DNA of 64,000 bases from Planctomycetota bacterium (GTDB lineage: Bacteria; Planctomycetota; B15-G4), in assembly GCA_021604805.1 (NCBI GenBank), contig BQJR01000005.1:150855-214854 (forward strand), read 5' to 3'. Of this stretch, positions 1-8,398 are shown in pieces. The first letter of the stretch is position 1, and every line of letters starts with the position of its first letter. The position numbers were made by a program, and so were the translations under genes. A model generated the notes under the pieces. That model ran no database searches. It worked only from the letters and a program-made list of their open reading frames with translations, and was not told where the DNA came from.

Positions 1-537
1 CGCGCTCGGGCCGCGATCCCGGCCTCGGTGCTGCTGCTCATCAATGACGATCTCGACGCCGTCTTCGACGCACGCGGCCGCCCGCTCGCCGACGGTGTGC
101 ACCTCGGTCGCGACGACGCCGAAGGCCTCGCCCCCGCCGAACTCTCCCCCGACGCCGACCGCCGCACGCTGCGTCGCGCGGGGTTGCGCGTGGCGCGCGA
201 ACGCCTCGGCCCCGAACGCGCGCTCGGCACGTCGACCCGCGAGGCGTGGGAAGTGGAGCTCGCCCTCGAAGCCGGCGCCGACCACATGGGTTTCGGCGCC
301 ATCGCGCCGAGCACGAGCAAGGCGCACACCAAGCCGGCGTCGCTCGACACGCTGCAGCGCCTGCTCGCGCAACACACCGACGTCCCGCTCTTCCCGATCG
401 GTGGACTCACACCGCCACGTCTCGAACAACTCGCCGAGTTGGGTGCACGACGCGCTGCCCTGGGCGCCACGGTGCTCGAGTCGAGCGATCCCGAACGCGC
501 GGCGCGGCGTTGCCTCAGCGCGCTGGGCGCGACTTAG
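1..537 (+). CDS. thiE: Thiamine-phosphate synthase-like protein (5' end cut by window)
   Basis: The reading frame is open to the first base, so the gene begins upstream of the window; about 178 codons are present. ThiE joins HMP pyrophosphate and thiazole phosphate to make thiamine phosphate in the cytoplasm. The visible part shows the TIM-barrel landmarks of the family: a LLLIND strand, DGVHLGRDD, a GADHMGFG strand followed by a Ser/Thr/Lys-rich phosphate-binding stretch, and a late GGLTP turn. The FGAIAPSTSK segment is a variant of the usual G-P-F-T-TK motif, so a ThiE-like paralogue (for example TenI) is possible. The next gene lies on the other strand and ends 85 bp away. Confidence 0.75.
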   Translation, partial: RARAAIPASVLLLINDDLDAVFDARGRPLADGVHLGRDDAEGLAPAELSPDADRRTLRRAGLRVARERLGPERALGTSTREAWEVELALEAGADHMGFGAIAPSTSKAHTKPASLDTLQRLLAQHTDVPLFPIGGLTPPRLEQLAELGARRAALGATVLESSDPERAARRCLSALGAT

Positions 538-621
538 CCGCGAGCGGCAGCAGGCGTTCTGCGCCCATCACCCTCGCGTCGCTCACACGACGCGAAGCCT
601 GCGGCGCAGGTCGCAGCGCGC

Positions 622-2172
622 TCAGATGAAGCGGATCGCCGGGCCGAGCACGCGTTGCAGGCGGTCGAAGAGTTGGAACTCGATCGGCGCCTTCCAGAGG
701 TGCTTACGCAGACGCACGCCCGCCGAGCGACGCAGCACCCAGCTGATCGGGCCCTTGCCGCCGGAGTGACCGTCGAACCACGGCGTGAAGGCCGTGAAGC
801 GCTGCCAGGCCTTCTGCACGTCGGCTGGGATCACGCCCCACCACGAGTTGAACTTGTAGTCGAAGAAGCGGCCCCACTCCTCGAAGCCTTGCGGGATCGG
901 GTAGCCGTTCTGCTCCACGGAGGGCGCCCAGAACTCGCTGCCGGGGATCGGGCGGTACGGGAACACGTCGACCGAGCACGAGGGGTACTTGGTCTTCATC
1001 TCGGCGGCCTGGTTGATCGTCTCGTACATCGACTCCACGCTCTCATTCGGGTACCCGATGATGAACGTGCAGCCCGACTTGATGTCGAGCTCGTGCATGC
1101 GACGCATGGCTTCGTCGGTCTGGCCTTCCTTGATCGCCTTGCGGATCAGGCGCTGCGTTTCTTCCGTGGCAGCTTCGGCGCCGAACACCATGAGGTGGTT
1201 GCCGGAGCGCTTCATGAGCTCGAGCGTTTCCGCGTCGTACTGACAGATCTGCTTGATCTCGATGGTGGCGTTCCAGGCCACGCCGGGCAGCTTCTCGAGC
1301 ATGCCTTCGCAGAACTCGGCGGTGCGCGACTTCTTCACGCCGAAGTTGGCGTCCTGGAAGCGCAGCACGTCGAAGGGATCCTTGGCGTGGATCTCGGCCA
1401 GGCGGTCGATGAGCACGTCGGCATCGAGCGCGACCCAACGGCGGCCGGCGATCTCGGGCGAGCAGCAGAACGCGCAGGGCTCGGGGCAGCCGAAGCTGCT
1501 GAAGTAACTGAAGCCGCGCCAGGGCTTGCCGGCGAGTTCCTTGGGCGGCGGCATGCGGTTGCGCACGCGGTGTCCGAACTGCGCGCCGACCTTCTGTTGC
1601 TCGTAGTAGCGCTGCAGGTCGATGACCGAGAAGTCGGGGCCGGGCAGATCGTTGAGGTGCGTGACGGCGCGCTTGGGCGTCCAGTAGACCTCGCCATCGC
1701 GCAGGATCACGAGACCGGGGATCTCGCTCAGGTCGGCGTCGTTGCCGTGCGCCTTCCAGGCCTCGAGAAGCTCACCAAAGGTGACTTCGCCCTGGCCGTA
1801 GACGACGGCGTCGCAGATGCCGCTGCCCAGGTAGAGCTCGGGGATCGAGCTGGGGAACCAGCCGCCCCACACGATGGGCAGGTTCGGGAAGCGCTCCTTC
1901 ACGGCGGCGGCCACGTTGGCGCCGTCGAAGACCTGGTATCCCAGGATGCAGGAGCTGCCGTAGGCGTCGGCGTCTTCGCAGGCTTCGAGCACGAGCTCGA
2001 GCGACTTCTCGCCTTCGACCATCGAGTCGATGACTTGCACGTCCCAACCGGCCTGCGTGGCCATGGGCGCGATGTGCAAGAACTCGAGCGGGATCAGGTC
2101 GGCCGACGGGAGGTCACCGACTTCGCCGTCGACGCGCGCCGGCATGAAGAGAACGATCTTGGGCTTCTTCAT
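622..2172 (-). CDS. B12-binding-domain radical SAM protein (copy 2)
   Basis: 516 residues. An N-terminal cobalamin-binding-like Rossmann region covers about residues 1-160, with VWGGWFPS in place of the usual GG-H motif. A radical SAM domain begins at the C229-x3-C233-x2-C236 cluster, which should bind the [4Fe-4S]-SAM cofactor, and an extra Cys follows directly (FCCSP). The B12 ligand motif DxHxxG is not obvious, so the domain may not bind base-off B12. The start is ATG at 2172, matching the MKKPK start of its neighbour; a longer in-frame version would run into that neighbour. It is 8 bp downstream of a close paralogue and surely co-transcribed with it. The substrate is unknown. Confidence 0.85.
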   Translation of the reverse strand: MKKPKIVLFMPARVDGEVGDLPSADLIPLEFLHIAPMATQAGWDVQVIDSMVEGEKSLELVLEACEDADAYGSSCILGYQVFDGANVAAAVKERFPNLPIVWGGWFPSSIPELYLGSGICDAVVYGQGEVTFGELLEAWKAHGNDADLSEIPGLVILRDGEVYWTPKRAVTHLNDLPGPDFSVIDLQRYYEQQKVGAQFGHRVRNRMPPPKELAGKPWRGFSYFSSFGCPEPCAFCCSPEIAGRRWVALDADVLIDRLAEIHAKDPFDVLRFQDANFGVKKSRTAEFCEGMLEKLPGVAWNATIEIKQICQYDAETLELMKRSGNHLMVFGAEAATEETQRLIRKAIKEGQTDEAMRRMHELDIKSGCTFIIGYPNESVESMYETINQAAEMKTKYPSCSVDVFPYRPIPGSEFWAPSVEQNGYPIPQGFEEWGRFFDYKFNSWWGVIPADVQKAWQRFTAFTPWFDGHSGGKGPISWVLRRSAGVRLRKHLWKAPIEFQLFDRLQRVLGPAIRFI

Positions 2173-2180
2173 GGCGGCTC

Positions 2181-3728
2181 TCAGATGTAGCTGGACACGG
2201 GGCCCAGCGAACGGCGAATCAGATCGAAGGCCTGGAACTCGACCGGGGCCTTCCAAAGACGGTTACGCAGGCGCACGCCCGCCGACTTACGCAGCAGATG
2301 CGAGATGGGGCCCTTGCCGCCGGCGAGGCCGTCGAACCAAGGCGCCATCTGCGTGAAGCGCGACCAGACCTTCTGCACGTCTTCCGGCACCACGCCCCAC
2401 CACGAGTTGAACTTGTAGTCGAAGAAGCGGCCCCACTCCTCGAAGCCATTCGGCACGGGGTAGCCGTTCTCCTTCACCGACGGCTCCCAGAACTCGGAGC
2501 CCGGGATCGGACGGTACGGGAAGACCTCCACCGAGCACGACGGGTACTTGGTCTTCATCTCGGCGGCCTGGTAGATCGTCTCGTACATCGACTCCACGGT
2601 CTCACCGGGGTAGCCGATGATGTACGTGAGCCCCGACTTGATGTCGAGCTCGTGCATGCGACGCATGGCTTCGTTGGTCTGGCCGTCCTTGATGCCCTTG
2701 CGCATCAGCTCGTGCGTTTCCTCGGTGGCCGACTCGGCGCCGAACCAGTTGAGGTGGTTGCCCGAGCGCTTCATCAGGTCGAGCGTGTCTTTGTCGTACT
2801 GGCAGATCTGCTTGATCTCGATCGTGCCGTTCCAGCTGATGTTCAGGCCCTTGCTGAGCAGCGCCTCGCAGAACTCCTGCATGCGCTTCTTGCTCACGCC
2901 GAAGTTGGCGTCCTGGAAGCGCAGCACGTCGAAGGGATCCTTCTTGTGGATCTCGGCCAGGCGGTCGACCAGCACCTCGGCATCCAGCGCGACCCAGCGG
3001 CGCCCGGCGATGCCCGGCGAGCAGCAGAAGCTGCACGGCTCGGGGCAACCGAAGCTGCTGAAGTAGCTGAAGCCACGGTGCGGGCGATGCTCGAGGTGAT
3101 GCGGCGGCGGCAGGCGGTTGCGCACGCGGTGACCGAAGTTCGCGGCGCGCTTCTGCAACTCGTAGTACTTCTGCAGGTCGATCAGATGGAAGGACGGCTC
3201 GGGCAGGTCGTTGAGGTGCGTGACCGCGCGCTTGGGCGTCCAGTAGATCTCGCCGTCGCGCTTGATGACGAGGCCGGGGATCTCGCTCAGGTCGGCGCCA
3301 CGGCCGCCATCCTTCCAGGCGTCGAGCAGCTCGGCGAAAGTGATCTCGCCTTGGCCGAACACGATGGCGTCGCAGATGTCGCTGCCGAGGTAGAGCTCGG
3401 GAATCGCGCTCGGGAACCAGCCGCCCCACATCATGGGCATGTCGGGGAAGCGCTTGCGCACCGCCTCGCCCACGATGGCGCCGTCCCACACTTGGTATCC
3501 GAGGATGCACGAGCTGCCGAAGGCTTGCGCGCCCTCGCAGGCCTCGAGCACTTGGTCGAGGTAGTCGGGCTCGGTCATCGCATCGATGACGACGACCTCC
3601 CAACCGTTCGCCTCCGCCGTGGGCGCGATGTGCAGCAGCTCCAGCGGCAACAGGTCGGCCGAGGGCAGATCCCCGATCTCGGGGTCCACACGCGACGGCA
3701 GGAACAGAACGACCTTGGGCTTCTTCAC
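2181..3728 (-). CDS. B12-binding-domain radical SAM protein (copy 1)
   Basis: 515 residues, GTG start. It is a tandem paralogue of the next gene downstream and is collinear with it over the full length with very high similarity. Both share VLF-P-RVD at the N-terminus, the GGWFPS segment, the CPEPC-x2-C radical SAM cluster near residue 229, and a C-terminal PIPGSEFW / FDYKFNSWWG region. Keeping two near-identical copies suggests different but related substrates, or a heteromer. The gene starts 43 bp downstream of the selenoprotein gene on the same strand, so the three may form one operon. No reaction can be assigned from sequence alone. Confidence 0.85.
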   Translation of the reverse strand: MKKPKVVLFLPSRVDPEIGDLPSADLLPLELLHIAPTAEANGWEVVVIDAMTEPDYLDQVLEACEGAQAFGSSCILGYQVWDGAIVGEAVRKRFPDMPMMWGGWFPSAIPELYLGSDICDAIVFGQGEITFAELLDAWKDGGRGADLSEIPGLVIKRDGEIYWTPKRAVTHLNDLPEPSFHLIDLQKYYELQKRAANFGHRVRNRLPPPHHLEHRPHRGFSYFSSFGCPEPCSFCCSPGIAGRRWVALDAEVLVDRLAEIHKKDPFDVLRFQDANFGVSKKRMQEFCEALLSKGLNISWNGTIEIKQICQYDKDTLDLMKRSGNHLNWFGAESATEETHELMRKGIKDGQTNEAMRRMHELDIKSGLTYIIGYPGETVESMYETIYQAAEMKTKYPSCSVEVFPYRPIPGSEFWEPSVKENGYPVPNGFEEWGRFFDYKFNSWWGVVPEDVQKVWSRFTQMAPWFDGLAGGKGPISHLLRKSAGVRLRNRLWKAPVEFQAFDLIRRSLGPVSSYI

Positions 3729-3771
3729 GGCGTGATCTTCAGAGGTGGTATGGCAGGGAGACGCGCCGCGA

Positions 3772-4017
3772 TCAGACGACCGACGGCTTGTTGCCCGTGA
3801 GGATCTGCTGGATCTCCCCGTCTTCAGGGAAACGCCCGCACGCGAGTTTCGAGAAGACCAGTTCGCCGTTCTTCTTCACTTCGAAGGCGCCGCCGTCGCT
3901 CGGAATCAGGAGCAGGGATTCGATGGCGCGCTTGTGCTTCTTGAGCAGTTGTTCCGTCAGACCGACGGCTCGGGGCTCATAGTTTCAAACGGCGCAGTAG
4001 GTGATCTCGAGCTTCAC
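3772..4017 (-). CDS. SelW/Rdx-family selenoprotein (in-frame TGA = Sec)
   Basis: 81 residues if TGA at 3985-3987 is read as selenocysteine. The frame runs from GTG at 4017 through KLEITYC-A-V-U-NYEPRA, and the protein continues well past the TGA with typical Rdx features: LxxQLL helix, GGAFEVKKNGELVFSK, CGRFPEDGEI. The C8-x2-U11 motif stands where the family has its redox CxxC or CxxU on a thioredoxin-like fold. A 5-bp hairpin with a GGTCT loop follows the TGA at the distance expected of a bacterial SECIS. If TGA were a stop, a conserved 70-residue domain would be stranded without a start. A GGGAGA lies about 11 nt before the GTG. Members are small thiol/selenol redox proteins whose partners are mostly unknown. 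Sec genes (selA, selB, selC, selD) are not in this window. Confidence 0.88.
3954..3987 (-). promoter_or_regulatory. Bacterial SECIS-like element following UGA
   Basis: Directly downstream of the in-frame TGA (3985-3987), the RNA can form CCGUC-GGUCU-GACGG (3968 down to 3954), a perfect 5-bp stem closing a GGUCU loop. The loop starts 21 nt after the UGA. The same GGUCU sits in the apical loop of the E. coli fdhF SECIS, which SelB recognises. The spacing fits bacterial elements, whose loop G residues lie about 16-37 nt after the codon. A lower stem is only weakly apparent. Confidence 0.75.
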
Positions 4018-4062
4018 GGTGTCGGTCGTCTCCCGGAGTTGACGGAATGAAAGGAACACGAA

Positions 4063-4068
4063 GTCTAG
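4063..4068 (-). promoter_or_regulatory. Candidate -10 element (TAGACT) for the selenoprotein gene
   Basis: TAGACT lies 45 nt upstream of the GTG start and would give a leader of about 40 nt containing a GGGAGA ribosome site. No clear -35 is seen. The 215 bp between this gene and the ligA 3' end hold no other feature. Confidence 0.35.
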
Positions 4069-4232
4069 GCCGTGGGCGCCAATTGCGCCAGCGGGCCAGC
4101 TCTACCTATCGGCTGTGCGTGCGCACCCCCTGAGCCCAGCCTTGGGAGCCGTGATCGCGGCGCGCGGCGCGCGCACACCCGAGGCGCGACTCCGCAGAGC
4201 GCCAAAGCTGCGCACGCGAGCGCCGCGGTCAC

Positions 4233-6254
4233 TCAGCGCGGCGCCTCGCCGAGGCGCTCCAGGAAGGCCGCCTCCTCCAGCACCTCGATGCCCAGCTCTT
4301 GCGCCTTCTTCAGCTTGCTGCCGGGCTTCTCGCCCACGACCAGCAGGTCGAGGTTCTTGCTCACGCCGGAGAGCAGCTTGCCGCCGTGGGCCTTGGTGAG
4401 TTCCTGAGCTTCACGTCGGCTGAGGGTCTGGAGCGCGCCGGTGAACAGCACGTTGAGGCCGGCGAGCACGCCCGCGCCGTCGTCTTCAGCTGGCGGCGCG
4501 AGAGCTTGCGGCGCCACACCCAGCTCGAACATGCGGTCGACCATGCGCTGTTCGTCGTCGTCGGCGAGCCAGGCGCTGAGACTGGCGGCCACGGTCGGGC
4601 CGATCTCGGCGACGTCTTCCAGGTCCTCGGTGCTGACACCGCGCAGCGCGGCGAGATCGGGCCAGCGCCCGGCGATGACCTCGGCCACGTGCTGCCCGAC
4701 GTGACGGATGCCGAGCGCGAACAGGAAGCGCGCGAAGTTGCGCGTGCGACTCGCCTGCAGCGCCTCGATGGCGTTGCGCGCGCTGATCTCGCCCATGCGC
4801 GGCAACTCAGCGAGCTGCTCGGCCTCGAGTGCGAAGAGATCCGCGAGGCTGGTCAGCAAGCCCTGCTCCACGAGCAACGCCAGCACCTTGGTTCCGAGTC
4901 CGTCGACATCGAGCGCGTTGCGGGAGACGAAGTGTTCGAGGCGACGCTGCAACACGGCCGGGCAGGCGCGGTTGGGGCAGCGCAGCACGACTTCGTCTTC
5001 GTCGTCGACGACGGGCGTGGCGCACACGGGGCATGCCGTCGGCATCACGAAGGGCGGCCCGCCGCCGTCTTCGGCCAGCCCGACGATCTTGGGGATCACG
5101 TCGCCGGCGCGCTCCACGAACACGCGGTCTCCGGGCTTCACGCCGAGGCGCGCGATCTCGTCGCCGTTGTGCAGCGTGACGTGTTCGATCGTCACCCCGC
5201 CCACGTGCACCGGCTCGATCACCGCGCGCGGAGTGAGCGCGCCCGTGCGTCCGACCTGCACTTGGATCTCGCGCAACATCGAGGTCGCGCTGCGCGCCGG
5301 GAACTTGAAGGCGATGGCCCAGCGTGGCGAGCGGCTGCGCTCACCGAGGCGCTTCTGCAGCGCGTGGTCGTTCACTTTGATCACGCTGCCGTCCACGTCG
5401 AACGGCAGGTCGTCGCGGCCGGAAAGCAGCGCGTCGTAGTGCGCGAGCACGGCCTCGAGGTCGCCCGTCAGCCCCCATTCGGCGGTGGTCGGCAGGCCCC
5501 AGGCCTCGAGCTGCTCCATGGCCTGCGTGTGCCCCTCGGCCTCGAAACCGTCGGTGACGCCGAGCCCGTAGCCCAGGAAATCGAGCGGGCGACGCGCGGC
5601 CTCGCGTGGGTCGAGCAGCTTGAGCGTGCCGCTGGCGAGGTTGCGCGGGTTCACGAAGAGCGGCTCGCCCGCGGCCTCGCGACGCGCGTTCACCGTGGCG
5701 AAACTCGCGTGCCTCATGACGACTTCGCCGCGCACTTCGAGCAAAGCCGGCGGCGACTCCGTGTGCAACGTGCGCGGCACGCCGCGGATCGTGCGCGCGT
5801 TGTGCGTGACGTCGTCGCCGACCTTGCCGTCGCCGCGGGTGATGGCGCGCACGAAGCGTCCGTGTTCGTACACGAGCTCGATCGCGACGCCGTCGAGCTT
5901 GGGTTCGATGCGGAAGGCGAGCGCGGCGTCGTCGGCCGCGAGGAAGTCGCGCGTGGAGTCGAACCAGTCGACGACCTCTTCGCGGCTGTACGTGTTCGCC
6001 AAGCTCAGCATCGGCTTGCGGTGCGCCACGGACTCGAGCTGCCCGAGCGGCGCGCCGGCCACGCGTTGCGTCGGCGAGGTCTCGCTGGCGAGCTCCGGGT
6101 GCGCGGCCTCGATGTCGAAGAGACGGCGCAGCAACGCGTCGTACTCGGCATCGCTGATCGTGGGCGCGTCGCGCTGGTAGTACGCCTCGTCGTGCGCGGC
6201 GATCTGTTCGCAGAGTGCTGCGTGTTCGGTGACCAGCTTGCTCGGCGCGCTCAT
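4233..6254 (-). CDS. ligA: NAD-dependent DNA ligase LigA
   Basis: 673 residues, the usual LigA length. It seals nicks in replication and repair using NAD. Domains in order: Ia domain with Tyr pair near residue 25, adenylation domain with the EPKLDG active site (Lys119), OB fold, a four-Cys zinc finger (C408, C411, C426, C431), helix-hairpin-helix repeats, and a C-terminal BRCT domain from about residue 590. All catalytic landmarks are intact. The ATG has no Shine-Dalgarno but has TAGAGT 8 nt upstream, suggesting a leaderless transcript. It stands alone between the selenoprotein gene and queA. Confidence 0.97.
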   Translation of the reverse strand: MSAPSKLVTEHAALCEQIAAHDEAYYQRDAPTISDAEYDALLRRLFDIEAAHPELASETSPTQRVAGAPLGQLESVAHRKPMLSLANTYSREEVVDWFDSTRDFLAADDAALAFRIEPKLDGVAIELVYEHGRFVRAITRGDGKVGDDVTHNARTIRGVPRTLHTESPPALLEVRGEVVMRHASFATVNARREAAGEPLFVNPRNLASGTLKLLDPREAARRPLDFLGYGLGVTDGFEAEGHTQAMEQLEAWGLPTTAEWGLTGDLEAVLAHYDALLSGRDDLPFDVDGSVIKVNDHALQKRLGERSRSPRWAIAFKFPARSATSMLREIQVQVGRTGALTPRAVIEPVHVGGVTIEHVTLHNGDEIARLGVKPGDRVFVERAGDVIPKIVGLAEDGGGPPFVMPTACPVCATPVVDDEDEVVLRCPNRACPAVLQRRLEHFVSRNALDVDGLGTKVLALLVEQGLLTSLADLFALEAEQLAELPRMGEISARNAIEALQASRTRNFARFLFALGIRHVGQHVAEVIAGRWPDLAALRGVSTEDLEDVAEIGPTVAASLSAWLADDDEQRMVDRMFELGVAPQALAPPAEDDGAGVLAGLNVLFTGALQTLSRREAQELTKAHGGKLLSGVSKNLDLLVVGEKPGSKLKKAQELGIEVLEEAAFLERLGEAPR

Positions 6255-6262
6255 GGGCGGCC

Positions 6263-6268
6263 ACTCTA
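6263..6268 (-). promoter_or_regulatory. -10 element TAGAGT, leaderless ligA start
   Basis: TAGAGT is separated from the ligA ATG by 8 nt. Transcription starting 6-8 nt past a -10 would begin at the start codon. See the matching elements before queA, the LON gene, xseA and the esterase. Confidence 0.5.
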
Positions 6269-6356
6269 CCGTGGCGCGCGGGGCCGCGTCAGCGCCGCGG
6301 GCGAACCTTCAGCAGCCGAGCACGCGACGCCGGGGACCGGCGCGTGGTGGCGCGCG

Positions 6357-7487
6357 TCAGCGCGCGGCCAAGAGCATCGCGTCGCCGTACGAGAAGAAGC
6401 GGTAGCCGCGCTCGAGCGCCGACGTGTAGGCGTGGCGGATCGTCTCGCGACCGGCGAAGGCCGAGACGAGCACGAGCAAGCTCGAGCGGGGCTGGTGGAA
6501 GTTCGTGAGCAGCGCGTCGACGGCGGCGAAGCGCGCGCCGGGCCGCAGGAACAAGCGCGTGGCGGCGCTGCCCGCTTCGAGCCGGCGGCCGTCGTCGCGC
6601 ACGGCGCTCTCCAGTGCGCGCACGACCGTGGTGCCCACCGCCACCACGCGTCCACCCCGCGCTCGACAGGCTGCGTAGGCCGCGAGCAGGCTCTCGGGAA
6701 TCGTGTAGCGCTCTTCGTGCATGTCGTGCTCGTCGAGCGATTCGCCGCGCAACGGGCGGAAGGTGCCCACGCCGACCTCGAGCTCGAGCCGCGCGTGCGG
6801 CACCCCCACAGACTCCAAGCGCGCGAGCAGCTCGGGCGTGAAGTGCAGGCCGGCCGTGGGTGCTGCGGCGCCGCGTGGTGCGCGCGTGCCGTCGCCGAAG
6901 GCGGTCTGGTAGCGCTCGCGATCGGCGGCATCGCGGGGGTCGGCGTCGCGGGCGCGTTCGATGTACGGCGGCAGCGGCATGCGGCCGCGTTCGCTGAGCA
7001 AGTCGGACACCTCGCCGGCATCGAGCAAGCGCGCGTCCCAGCGCCCTTCGCCGAGCGAGTGCTCCAGACGCCAACGCGCGCCGCCGAGCCGGAGCTCCTC
7101 GCCCGACTGCAAGCGCCCCCGGGTGCCGATCAGAAGCTCCGCCTGCGCCCCGCGCTCCGCGAGCACGAGGGCGCTCACACGCCCGCCGGTGGAGAGACGC
7201 GTGCCTTCCACGCGGGCCGCGCGCACACGCACTTCGTTGAGCACCAGCAAATCGCCGGCGCGCAGCAGGCTGGGGAGATCGCGCACGCAGCCGTCGTGCC
7301 AGATCGCGCTCTCGCCGATTGGAGTCACCGAGGCAGTAGGCGCGACGGCGGAGGCTGGCGTGACCGCAGCAGCTGGCGTGACCGCGAGCAGACGCGCCGC
7401 GTCGCGCTGGGCAGCGGGCTCCTGGGCCACCGCCTCGGGCGGGTAGCTGTAGTCGTAGTCGCTCACCGAGTCGCTGCTGTTGCTCAC
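6357..7487 (-). CDS. queA: S-adenosylmethionine:tRNA ribosyltransferase-isomerase QueA
   Basis: 376 residues from GTG at 7487. QueA transfers the ribosyl moiety of SAM to preQ1 in tRNA, giving epoxyqueuosine. Family signatures are the YDYSYPPEAVAQEP N-terminus, APTAGLHFT, EVGVGTFRPL and NFHQPRSSLL. An earlier GTG (7496) would overlap the TAGAGT -10 element, so 7487 is chosen: it is 7 nt downstream of that element and puts the family motif near the start. An Ala/Thr/Pro-rich insert of about 20 residues (AVTPAA-type units, encoded by a 14-bp direct repeat) follows the RDAARLL segment; the usual protein lacks it and it probably forms a loop. Confidence 0.93.
   Translation of the reverse strand: MSNSSDSVSDYDYSYPPEAVAQEPAAQRDAARLLAVTPAAAVTPASAVAPTASVTPIGESAIWHDGCVRDLPSLLRAGDLLVLNEVRVRAARVEGTRLSTGGRVSALVLAERGAQAELLIGTRGRLQSGEELRLGGARWRLEHSLGEGRWDARLLDAGEVSDLLSERGRMPLPPYIERARDADPRDAADRERYQTAFGDGTRAPRGAAAPTAGLHFTPELLARLESVGVPHARLELEVGVGTFRPLRGESLDEHDMHEERYTIPESLLAAYAACRARGGRVVAVGTTVVRALESAVRDDGRRLEAGSAATRLFLRPGARFAAVDALLTNFHQPRSSLLVLVSAFAGRETIRHAYTSALERGYRFFSYGDAMLLAAR
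7354..7385 (+). repeat. 14-bp direct repeat inside queA
   Basis: Two identical copies (7354-7367 and 7372-7385) with an 18-bp period lie in the 5' part of queA and encode a repeated AVTPA unit. They are probably a slippage-derived in-frame insertion. Confidence 0.6.
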
Positions 7488-7494
7488 GCCGCTC

Positions 7495-7500
7495 ACTCTA
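7495..7500 (-). promoter_or_regulatory. -10 element TAGAGT, leaderless queA start
   Basis: TAGAGT followed by 7 nt and the GTG start of queA. The hexamer is identical to the one before ligA. Confidence 0.5.
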
Positions 7501-7600
7501 GCGAGCGAGTGCACACCGGAGCGAGCCGACAGCCTGAACCAAGAGTGCGGGGCCTCGCCCACTGAAACTCAATGAGACGAGACCCCGCTGGCTTCTCCTC

Positions 7601-7620
7601 AGCCGCGTTCCCACGCGGTT
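7601..7620. other. Hairpin AGCCGCGT-tccc-ACGCGGTT
   Basis: An 8-bp stem (one G-T pair) with a TCCC loop lies in the gap between the anti-sigma-like gene and queA. There is no T run. It could be a weak terminator for the upstream minus-strand gene, though 143 nt past its stop. Confidence 0.25.
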
Positions 7621-7762
7621 TGCAACTCACCCGAGCTCGCCGTGAGCGGCGGCCCGGACTTCGGTCTCTCCTGCTCAGGAGCCGTGCGACCCCCGAGTTC
7701 ACGAGCGCACGTGGGTGCGAAGGTTGGCGCTCTGAGCGAGAGATGCCAGGCGCCGCGCGAGA

Positions 7763-8398
7763 TCACCGCCCGGAACCGGGCAGCTCGCTGGCCAAGCGAT
7801 CGGCGTACTGATCCGCGCGATCGCGTCGGCCCATGTGCAACAACCAGCCGATCCACGCCAAGGCGATGTCGAGCCCCATGGGATCGAGACGCGTGGCCAG
7901 CGCCAGCAAACGTGCGCGCGCGACCCGACCGGGCTGCAGCGCGTGTCGGACGCGCTCGACATCCGGGCAAGCGATCCCCGCACGGCGCGTGAGCAAGTCG
8001 AGACGGCAGAGATCGTCGTCGATGACGTCGCGCTCACGACCGACCTCGCCGCGCGACCGTGTGAGAAGGTCGCGAGCGAGACGCGCGCGCAGCTGAACGC
8101 TCAGCGCTCGGTCGAGCTCAGCGGGATCGGGAGACTCGGAGCCCCGGCCCTCGGCGACGCGGTCTTCGCCGGCACCTCCATGCTGGAGCAACCAATGCGA
8201 GCTGGCAGCGAGGTCGTCGGCAAAGGCGTCGCAGGAGCGGCAAGCGCGGGCGTGGGCGGCCACTTCACCGTCGCCCGACCGAACGGGCTCGCGCAGTGCC
8301 AAGCCCGCGAGCCAATCGCGGAAGGCGTGGCAGGCCGCCCCGAGCGGCGACTCCTCGATGGACGAACTCGGACGTGGAGGGACCCTGGGCCTGCTCAT
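7763..8398 (-). CDS. Putative anti-sigma factor-like zinc-finger protein
   Basis: 211 residues, ATG start with a clear AAGGAG about 8 nt upstream. Near residue 50 there is an H-x3-C-x2-C motif (HARACRSC) in a short helical N-terminal domain, the hallmark of the zf-HC2 anti-sigma zinc domain that binds ECF sigma factors. The remainder is helical, Arg/Asp/Leu-rich, with no recognisable domain; a slightly hydrophobic segment (LDIALAWIGWLL) near the C-terminus is too charged at its flanks to be a sure membrane helix. No sigma factor gene is adjacent. A stand-alone HC2-type cytosolic regulator is the best guess. Confidence 0.6.
   Translation of the reverse strand: MSRPRVPPRPSSSIEESPLGAACHAFRDWLAGLALREPVRSGDGEVAAHARACRSCDAFADDLAASSHWLLQHGGAGEDRVAEGRGSESPDPAELDRALSVQLRARLARDLLTRSRGEVGRERDVIDDDLCRLDLLTRRAGIACPDVERVRHALQPGRVARARLLALATRLDPMGLDIALAWIGWLLHMGRRDRADQYADRLASELPGSGR

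Noticed and set aside
3745..4050. Plus-strand frame of 101 codons opposite the selenoprotein gene
   Set aside because: It has no family match and mirrors the codon pattern of the minus-strand SelW-like gene, which has conserved motifs and a SECIS.
7496..7562. Longer N-terminus for QueA
   Set aside because: The earlier starts fall in or upstream of the TAGAGT -10 element, and the family motif YDYxxPxExxAQ needs only a short lead.
4299..7565. Plus-strand open frame of over 1000 codons across ligA and queA
   Set aside because: It is an antisense by-product of GC-rich codon use; the minus strand carries two certain genes and the plus frame has no recognisable domain.
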